This document shows, piece after piece, positions 1-5,301 of a stretch of DNA of 9,588 nt. Both the position numbers and the translations under genes were made by a program. The stretch is from Chlamydiales bacterium (lineage in GTDB: Bacteria; Chlamydiota; Chlamydiia; Chlamydiales; JAACFD01): the NCBI GenBank assembly GCA_009937555.1, contig JAACFD010000060.1:1-9588 (forward strand). Reading direction: 5' to 3'. Within the stretch, counting starts at the first letter, position 1. Every line of letters starts with the position of its first letter. The notes beneath the pieces are model-generated. The model saw only the letters and a list, made by a program, of their open reading frames with translations, did no database searches and was not told where the DNA came from.

Positions 1-510
1 GTCTATACTCCCTTACTAGATCTAGAAAAGAAACCACTAGCTACTACTTCTGATGTAGCTAAGCAGACTGAAAATAAAGAGCTCTCTCTAAAGTGGATAG
101 AAGTTGTAGACTCAGAAGAGTTAGATTCAATCAAGGAACTTATAGCTCTTAATGTAGACATTACAAAAGAGTTAAATAAAGAAGGAATGACTGCTCTACA
201 CCTTTTTGCAAAGAGAGGTAAATTCGAGCTCGTTGAACTCCTTTTAGAGGCAAAGGCAGATCCTCACCGCTTATCTAGAGAAGGATTATCAGCACTAGAC
301 TATGCTCATAGGCATCAACATGAAGAGGTAGCGCTCTTGATTCAAGATAGGATGTTGAAAGTTGACGAATACAATAATAAGCAAGTTGATGAACACAAGG
401 GTCAGTTTACTTTAGAGTCTGCTGTAATGACTCAGGAAGTAGATGCAGAGACAAGTTATTTAGAAAAGATACTACACCCATACGAAAGCATTAAGTCTAT
501 GCTTTGGTAG
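1..510 (+). CDS. Ankyrin-repeat protein, C-terminal part (5' truncated by window edge)
   Basis: The frame is open from base 1 to the TAG at 508-510, giving 169 visible residues. The first in-frame ATG (187) falls inside an ankyrin repeat, so it is not the start; the gene begins left of the window. Residues 61-93 form a clear repeat, with the G-x-TALH-x-A-x-x-G turn (EGMTALHLFAKRGKFE) followed by a VELLLEAKADP helix. Residues 94-115 form a second, decayed repeat (EGLSALDYAHRHQHEEVALL), and residues 41-60 look like the end of an earlier one. The last 50 residues are acidic and polar with no recognised domain. Ankyrin repeats mediate protein-protein contacts; in intracellular bacteria such proteins are often host-directed effectors, but nothing here proves secretion. 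The next gene is convergent and ends 2 nt away. Confidence 0.85.
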   Translation, partial: VYTPLLDLEKKPLATTSDVAKQTENKELSLKWIEVVDSEELDSIKELIALNVDITKELNKEGMTALHLFAKRGKFELVELLLEAKADPHRLSREGLSALDYAHRHQHEEVALLIQDRMLKVDEYNNKQVDEHKGQFTLESAVMTQEVDAETSYLEKILHPYESIKSMLW

Positions 511-514
511 TTTT
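485..514 (+). terminator. Possible weak terminator hairpin spanning the ankyrin gene stop codon
   Basis: A perfect 7-bp inverted repeat, AAAGCAT (485-491) and ATGCTTT (499-505), encloses a 7-nt loop. It is followed by GGTAG and then a short TTTT run at 511-514. The stem is short and low in G+C and the T run is offset by 5 nt, so termination would be inefficient if it occurs. No T run follows the stem in the opposite direction, so it would serve only the + strand. Confidence 0.25.
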
Positions 515-1826
515 ACTTATTAACCTTAAGAGTATTAAGTATGGCTTTTGCTACGATGATAACTCTTTCTAGTGGAAAGAGTATTGTCCTTCTTGTCTTT
601 TCAAAGCGCATTCTAAAATCATGACGATGATCTACGTGTTTCTCAAAATTTTCAGATTCATTGCTTAGTCTTTCATAGATATATGAGCTTCTTGTGATAT
701 TTTTTTGGTGCATATCTCTGAGGTGCCAGATAAGGTTTAGAGCATATAGTAGTGTTCGCCAAGGAGAAAACTTTTGGTGTGCTTTGCAAAGACTATTATA
801 GCGCTTATCAAATAAGCCAGATACCTCTTTCCCATAGGGGAGTCCTTCTTCATCATCTTCCTTGAGCAAGTATAGCACGACACTGCCTTCTTTAGGTGTA
901 AGGCCTGCCCCTAAGTGCATAACACCTAAATCTTGGACATAGTCTCCATAGGTTTGCAGCGCTGTAATGCTTGGGCTTATCCTTGCCTTTTTACAATTTC
1001 TCTTAAGCCTTTCATTATCTTCTTCTGAAACATAAGGAGAGTTTACAGTAACTAGTTGGCTAAACTTTTCAGGGTATTTAGAGTAGAGGATCATAGCTTG
1101 TGCTCCGCCAAGACTCATGCCAATCAGTGAAAGTTTTTCATCTTTTGGTAAAAATTTAGATAGACTTTCCCATGAAATTTTTCTACTTGATTGGCCGATA
1201 GTTTTCTTGCAATCTTCTTCTACAGCTCTCATGCTATAAGTTTGTTCGGGAAGAACTCCTGTTCCTCTTAATACAAGATAGTATCTGGGATCGCTTACAC
1301 CAACCTTTTTGTATAAAGTAGCTGAAATTGCTTCAGGTAGAGAAAAATCTCTTATGACTTCCAAGAAGCCCTCACCATCAGGGGAAGGGATTAGTATTCC
1401 CTCATTGGGTTCTCTGTCTGCATAGAAAATACTAATTCTTTCTAAAAATCGAAAGAATGTATGAGGTGTAGATGGAAGAGGTTTATCTGGCAGCTCTAAA
1501 AAGTCAAGGTCCTCATAAATTAAGCTCACCATTTCTTTTTGAGTGATATTGGTTCTTCCTTTGTTGTGTGAAGTATGCTGCACTAATTTCCTAGAAAAGC
1601 AAGGGTGTAGTTTTAGTTTCTCTTTCTTAAGGTGTATATAAGTGGCTTTAATATCAGCAAATGACTTGCCGGATAAGTGCTTAGTGTTTAGAGCTTTTTT
1701 TACTTCGTCTATATGAACAAGCATGTCTTTATAGTCATCAATGCTTTGGACTTTACTTTGTCTAAAAGTCCATAGACCGCAGCAAGCGCCAAACAAAGAA
1801 AGAGAAACCGCAACTTTTATATCCAT
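513..1826 (-). CDS. Class-3-lipase-like alpha/beta hydrolase with hydrophobic N-terminus
   Basis: This is a 437-residue protein. The ATG at 1826 is preceded on its strand by GGAG (complement of 1835-1838) at 8-nt spacing. Residues 5-19 (VAVSLSLFGACCGLW) form a hydrophobic segment after a short charged start, suggesting a signal anchor or uncleaved signal; the Cys pair does not make a good lipobox. The core matches the Lipase_3 layout: LVLRGT at 184-189 corresponds to the family FRGT oxyanion motif, GMSLGG at 236-241 is the GxSxGG nucleophile elbow (Ser238), VNSPYVS at 261-267 matches the following strand and turn, and GDYVQDLG at 294-301 supplies the likely acid (Asp295, by analogy with the D-x-V-P motif). 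The catalytic His is uncertain; His349, His369 and His373 are candidates. The expected role is ester or lipid hydrolysis, substrate unknown. The basic tail (about 350-437) is unassigned. The gene is monocistronic here, convergent with the ankyrin gene and divergent from the antiporter. Confidence 0.75.
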   Translation of the reverse strand: MDIKVAVSLSLFGACCGLWTFRQSKVQSIDDYKDMLVHIDEVKKALNTKHLSGKSFADIKATYIHLKKEKLKLHPCFSRKLVQHTSHNKGRTNITQKEMVSLIYEDLDFLELPDKPLPSTPHTFFRFLERISIFYADREPNEGILIPSPDGEGFLEVIRDFSLPEAISATLYKKVGVSDPRYYLVLRGTGVLPEQTYSMRAVEEDCKKTIGQSSRKISWESLSKFLPKDEKLSLIGMSLGGAQAMILYSKYPEKFSQLVTVNSPYVSEEDNERLKRNCKKARISPSITALQTYGDYVQDLGVMHLGAGLTPKEGSVVLYLLKEDDEEGLPYGKEVSGLFDKRYNSLCKAHQKFSPWRTLLYALNLIWHLRDMHQKNITRSSYIYERLSNESENFEKHVDHRHDFRMRFEKTRRTILFPLERVIIVAKAILNTLKVNK

Positions 1827-2074
1827 TCTTATAACTCCACAAATCTAGCTACTAGTACATTAGTCTGTAAATTGAAAATATGTAAAATTATTTTTTTTAA
1901 TAATCTTTTTTAAAAGCGGCACACAAATATCCCTGTTTAATCTTTACCTCTTCCTGTGTTAGGCGATATACTCTCCACCTATTTAAAACTCATTTGCTGT
2001 AAAGAAATTATTTGAGTTGAAAAAAAAACTTTCATTACAAAAAATAGCTGAGCAAATTTAACCAAAGCTTGTCT
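1827..2074. other. Divergent intergenic region between lipase-like and antiporter genes
   Basis: No convincing gene or RNA is visible. It must hold promoters for both flanking genes. For the + strand, TTGAGT (2012-2017) lies 18 nt before TACAAA (2036-2041), a partial sigma-70 match spanning a nine-A run. For the - strand, TTTACA (complement of the TGTAAA at 1881-1886) lies about 18 nt before TAATGT, a poor match. An A/T-only inverted repeat, ATTATT-T6-AATAAT, sits at about 1888-1905. None of these is strong enough to call on its own. Confidence 0.25.
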
Positions 2075-3721
2075 ATGTTTGAAAGTTTTGCTGCATTTGC
2101 ATGCGTTACATTTTTCCTATCAGTTTCTATCTTCACTAGAAAAGTATGGTTGTCTCTTCTAGCAACATCACTATTATCAACACTTTTAATCTCTAGCTTT
2201 AACCTTTTTGAAGTTCTAAGCTTATTGTCACACCGCGTAATTGAAAATTTAGAGATCAATCGGCTTTCTTCAGATCCTTTAAAGGGATGGAATATTTACG
2301 TATGTCTTTTTTTATGGTTGATCTGTTTGTTCTATAAATTCATGAAGCGATCGGGTGCTATACATGTATATGCAAACTATATGCAAAATAAGGTGAAGTC
2401 TTCTAGGCGAGCAGAGCTAGTGTCTCTATTTTTTTCTTGTTGTTTTGCCTTTGATGACTATCTTAGTACATTAACAGTAGGCACTATGATGCAGCGTGTA
2501 ACAGATAAATTTAAGGTGTCAAGACTTAAGTTAGCCTATCTAGTATCGTCTATGGCTTCATCTTTAGTTGTCTTATTACCTCTTTCTAGTTGGTTTGCAG
2601 CCTTTACAAGCCTGTTTAGAGAAAGCGGTATCCAATCAATACTTTCATCAAAAACGATTATTATGGAAAACCCAATTCATGCTTATATCATGGCTATACC
2701 CTATATGGCTTATCCAATTCTAAGTATCATAACAATACTTTATGTAGTGCTTAGGGGGATTTCTTTTGGCTGGATGGGGGTGTATGAGAAGGTTGCAAAA
2801 GAAGGGGGATGCACTAAAAGTAAGTGCCTTTCTCTAGAAAAAAGAGATAGGCGTTTAAAAGCTTTTGAGAAGAATCAGAATAACTGTAGCTTTTCTGATT
2901 TTCTTTTACCAATAGCCTTTTTTATCATAAGCGCTTTTTTAGCTTTATACTTTAGTGCAGATGGTTTTTCTATGCTTTCAGACCCTTTTTGGGAAACAAA
3001 GCAGCCTTCATCTGCTTTTAACCTATGTGTTGCAGCTTTTTGTAGCTGCTTATTTACACTCCTATTTTATCTTATTAGGGGGGTAATAAACCTAGAAAAC
3101 ACCTTAACCGCTTTTAGAAGGTCAATTAGGCTCTCAATTTTACCCATGACTTCAATTTTATTTTCCTGGGTACTAGGAGATATATTGAGTATTGACCTTC
3201 ATCTTGGAAAGGCTCTAGCAAAAGTTTTGAACTATAACCTTTCTCTATACGTCTATCCCTTACTACTGTTTTTTTTAGCTTTCTTTTTGACCCTTTCCAC
3301 TGGTTCAGCGTGGTCTACAGGTGCTGTCTTAATCCCTTTGTTCTTATCAGCCTTATCTGAAATGCTTCCAAGTGAGCAGGTAAGGACGTTAGATATAAAT
3401 GGCTATATTCTACCTTCTTTAGGGGCTATCTGCTCAGGAACAGTCTTAGGTGGGCAGTTATCTCCAGCTTCAGAGACAACTATTATGACAGCTACAGCAG
3501 TGCGTGTAAATATAGTTGATCATATATTATCTCAACTCACGTACGTATTTCCTGTGTTTCTAGCAACTTGCCTCGTCTACCTATTGCTTAGCTTTATTAA
3601 TATACCAAATACTATTTTTTACTACTTTCTATTTATATTTGTGGCTTTATGCCTTATAATTGCGTACCTAGAAATAATGAATACTTATCGAAAGCTTAAG
3701 ATTAAGTCTATCTTGGAGTGA
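2075..3721 (+). CDS. NhaC-superfamily Na+/H+ antiporter-like membrane protein
   Basis: This protein has 548 residues from the ATG at 2075. TTG at 2069 and CTG at 2048 are alternatives, and the frame is closed by TAG at 2045-2047. No start has a clear Shine-Dalgarno; ATG is chosen because it leads directly into the first membrane segment. About 12-13 hydrophobic segments are visible, with one charged, presumably cytoplasmic loop near 230-272. Two NhaC-family (PF03553) signatures are present: FDDYLSTLTVGTMM at 126-139, followed by RVTD and an LxPLSSW segment, and in the second half TGSAWSTGAVLIP at 409-421 with GTVLGGQLSPASETT at 455-469. The latter replaces the usual GDHCSPISDTT. Members exchange Na+ (some with malate, lactate or other ions) for protons at the inner membrane; the substrate is unproven here. 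The stop is 1 nt before the next gene's ATG, indicating a two-gene operon. Confidence 0.82.
   Translation: MFESFAAFACVTFFLSVSIFTRKVWLSLLATSLLSTLLISSFNLFEVLSLLSHRVIENLEINRLSSDPLKGWNIYVCLFLWLICLFYKFMKRSGAIHVYANYMQNKVKSSRRAELVSLFFSCCFAFDDYLSTLTVGTMMQRVTDKFKVSRLKLAYLVSSMASSLVVLLPLSSWFAAFTSLFRESGIQSILSSKTIIMENPIHAYIMAIPYMAYPILSIITILYVVLRGISFGWMGVYEKVAKEGGCTKSKCLSLEKRDRRLKAFEKNQNNCSFSDFLLPIAFFIISAFLALYFSADGFSMLSDPFWETKQPSSAFNLCVAAFCSCLFTLLFYLIRGVINLENTLTAFRRSIRLSILPMTSILFSWVLGDILSIDLHLGKALAKVLNYNLSLYVYPLLLFFLAFFLTLSTGSAWSTGAVLIPLFLSALSEMLPSEQVRTLDINGYILPSLGAICSGTVLGGQLSPASETTIMTATAVRVNIVDHILSQLTYVFPVFLATCLVYLLLSFINIPNTIFYYFLFIFVALCLIIAYLEIMNTYRKLKIKSILE
3715..3718 (+). promoter_or_regulatory. Ribosome binding site inside the antiporter 3' end, for the methyltransferase
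   Basis: GGAG overlaps the last sense codons of the antiporter, with the antiporter TGA at 3719-3721 and the downstream ATG at 3723. The 4-nt spacing is short. Ribosomes ending the antiporter would be placed directly on the next start, which supports translational coupling and fixes the start of the downstream gene. Confidence 0.5.
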
Positions 3722-3722
3722 T

Positions 3723-4340
3723 ATGAGACAGCAAGTATATAAAGACATAGCAGATATAAATCAGGTGTTTGCAGTAAAAGAGCCTAGCTATATTAAACTT
3801 CAGTGTATTTCTAAAAAAGAAGTAGCTTTAATCACAGAAAAACCCATCTTTTACGGAGAATGCTTTTTTGAGGGGCTTCATTTAGCTTTATATATGAGCG
3901 GTGAGAATATTCTACACCTTAGTTTTTTAAATAATAAAGAAGAGCTGTATAAGCAAAAGCCCCTTACTTTAAGAAGTGCCACTCAAATTGTCAGAGATGA
4001 TGAAAGAGCAAGTAGGTATTGGCAGTCTATTATAGATAGAAAAAGTATCTCACTTCTTTGCTATGCTAGTGACTTTGAAGAAAGAGTGTTACGATCCTTA
4101 CTTAAGCTTAAGCCAGGGTATGTGGCGAGCTATAAGCAATTAGCTGAAGCTTCAGGGAACCCACTGGCTCACCGGGCAGTAGCTAATGTTGTTGCTAATA
4201 ACCCTTTTGCTATTGTTGTTCCTTGTCATCGCGTTATTTACCAAAATCAAAGTTTAGGTAAGTATCGCTATGGTAGTGAAATCAAAAAAAAGCTTTTAGA
4301 GATAGAAGAAGCTACACTACTGGCGGCTATGAAAGACTAG
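3723..4340 (+). CDS. ogt: Methylated-DNA--[protein]-cysteine S-methyltransferase (Ogt/Ada C-terminal type)
   Basis: This suicide repair protein transfers the alkyl group from O6-alkylguanine (and O4-alkylthymine) in DNA to its own cysteine. The 205 residues have a poorly conserved N-terminal domain (about 20-100) resembling the Ogt/Ada RNase H-like lead domain, including FYGECFFEGLHLALYMSG. A typical DNA-binding and active-site domain follows (about 117-195). The helix FEERVLRSLLKLKPGYVASY matches the family's FQ-x-V-W-x-x-L-x-x-I-P-x-G-x-x-x-SY pattern, HRAVAN carries the expected arginine finger (Arg151), NP is at 160-161, and VPCHRV at 166-171 holds the acceptor Cys168. The ending YRYGSEIKKKLLEIE fits the usual GG-x-x-x-K-x-x-LL-x-x-E, with one Gly replaced by Tyr. 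No AraC-type or Cys-phosphotriester domain is present, so it is Ogt-like rather than full Ada. It is co-transcribed with the antiporter, and its last 24 nt overlap yaaA on the other strand. Confidence 0.92.
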   Translation: MRQQVYKDIADINQVFAVKEPSYIKLQCISKKEVALITEKPIFYGECFFEGLHLALYMSGENILHLSFLNNKEELYKQKPLTLRSATQIVRDDERASRYWQSIIDRKSISLLCYASDFEERVLRSLLKLKPGYVASYKQLAEASGNPLAHRAVANVVANNPFAIVVPCHRVIYQNQSLGKYRYGSEIKKKLLEIEEATLLAAMKD

Positions 4341-5090
4341 TGTTTTGTCATCTGATTCTTTTCTAATGAAGCGATAGCCATCATCTTTAAATTCATAAAA
4401 CTCTTCAATTTTTGTTGGACGATTCTTGATGATAAAACGAGCCATTTTTCCACGAGCTTTTTTAGCTATAAAGCTGATTACTTTATACTTATCTTTTCTT
4501 AAGTTTTTAAATTTACACTCAATGATTTCAAGAGGGAATGATTTAGGAGCAATTGATTTAAAGTATTCTTCAGAAGCTAAGTTTACTAATACTTTGTCTT
4601 TAGAGCTATCCATACGAGCTTTTAAAGCCTTTTGAATCTCTAAATCCCAGAATTCATATAGGTTTTTACCTTTTTCATTCTTAAGTGGGCATCCCATTTC
4701 TAAGCGATAGGGAAGTATATGATCCAAAGGTCTTAAAAGGCCATAAAAGCCGGAAAGGATGCTAAGGTGATTGTCAGCGTAGTTTAACTGTGTTTTATTT
4801 AATGATGACGCATCTAAACCTGTATACACATCCCCTTGAAAAGCGAAAAGACAGGATTTACTTTCTCCTCTTGGAAAGGGAATTTTAAATGTCTGAAAGC
4901 GACTATGATTAAGTAGGGCTAGCTTTTCGCTAATTCCCATCAGTTTCATTAATTCTTCTACAGAATGTTTTTTTAAAGTATCTGCAAGTTTTTTACTTTT
5001 CTTTAGTAGTAGTGGCTCTTGGAGAGCTGCAGAAGGAGTTTCTGACTCAAAGTCTAGTGTTTTAGAAGGTGATAAGACAATATGAAACAT
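4317..5090 (-). CDS. yaaA: Peroxide stress protein YaaA (DUF328/UPF0246)
   Basis: The protein has 257 residues, nearly the same as E. coli YaaA (258), and aligns along its whole length. It starts with MFHIVLSPSKTLDFE (E. coli MLILISPAKTLDY), which fixes the ATG at 5090. Conserved blocks follow in order: FQGDVYTGL, LSGFYGLLRPLD, PYRLEMG, GKNLYEFW, VNLASEEYFKSI, and ISFIAKKARGKMARFII with NRPTK. In E. coli the protein is OxyR-induced, lowers free intracellular iron during H2O2 stress and so limits Fenton damage to DNA; it is cytosolic and binds DNA. No good Shine-Dalgarno is visible: the ATG follows a run of eight T on the coding strand, with AGG about 11 nt upstream. It lies downstream of pepN on the same strand but 207 bp away behind a hairpin, so it probably has its own promoter. 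The 3' end overlaps ogt. Confidence 0.95.
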   Translation of the reverse strand: MFHIVLSPSKTLDFESETPSAALQEPLLLKKSKKLADTLKKHSVEELMKLMGISEKLALLNHSRFQTFKIPFPRGESKSCLFAFQGDVYTGLDASSLNKTQLNYADNHLSILSGFYGLLRPLDHILPYRLEMGCPLKNEKGKNLYEFWDLEIQKALKARMDSSKDKVLVNLASEEYFKSIAPKSFPLEIIECKFKNLRKDKYKVISFIAKKARGKMARFIIKNRPTKIEEFYEFKDDGYRFIRKESDDKTLVFHSRQ

Positions 5091-5297
5091 AAAAAAAACA
5101 GCCTGGTATAAGATTCTACACCTGCAAAATTAATGCGTTTTTTAATTAATAGCAAGGTGCAATCAATCTAGTCTAGAAGGCTTTTTTAAAAGTTAAGTTA
5201 GAGAAGAGGATATACAGTCCATTCTCTTGTGCTTTTTTTAACAATAGCCATTAAATTAATCAATAACCTTTAAGAAAAAAGTATAAGTCCTTTTTTC
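5091..5297 (-). other. Intergenic region between pepN and yaaA
   Basis: Apart from the hairpin at its pepN end, this region holds no ORF or RNA that I can support. Read on the yaaA strand, a weak promoter candidate is TTGCTA, 17 nt, TAATTT (about 5115-5155 on the + coordinates). A TATACC stretch lies closer to yaaA, and eight T directly precede the yaaA ATG. Confidence 0.25.
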
Positions 5298-5301
5298 TTA
5301 A
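5270..5301 (-). terminator. A/U-rich hairpin at the pepN stop codon, possible terminator
   Basis: A perfect 12-bp inverted repeat, TTAAGAAAAAAG (5270-5281) and CTTTTTTCTTAA (5290-5301), encloses an 8-nt loop. The pepN TAA (complement of 5298-5300) lies inside one arm. On the pepN transcript the 3' arm is CUUUUUUCUUAA, so the U tract is part of the stem rather than after it. That is atypical for an intrinsic terminator; the structure may instead protect the mRNA 3' end. It is nearly symmetric and could act on both strands. Confidence 0.4.

Noticed and set aside
1888..1905. A/T-only inverted repeat ATTATT-T6-AATAAT in the divergent intergenic region
   Set aside because: It contains no G or C, is expected by chance in such AT-rich DNA, and lies between divergent starts where a terminator is not needed.
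2035..2259. A 74-residue ORF on the - strand opposite the start of the antiporter gene
   Set aside because: It is antisense to well-supported membrane segments of the antiporter, has basic low-information content and no ribosome binding site. It is a shadow ORF.
3723..4340. Possible full-length Ada regulator
   Set aside because: At 205 residues there is no room for the Ada N-terminal zinc/phosphotriester and AraC-type domains, and their Cys motifs are absent.
4426..4635. A 69-residue + strand ORF inside yaaA
   Set aside because: It is antisense to strongly conserved YaaA blocks and its composition follows from them. No independent evidence.
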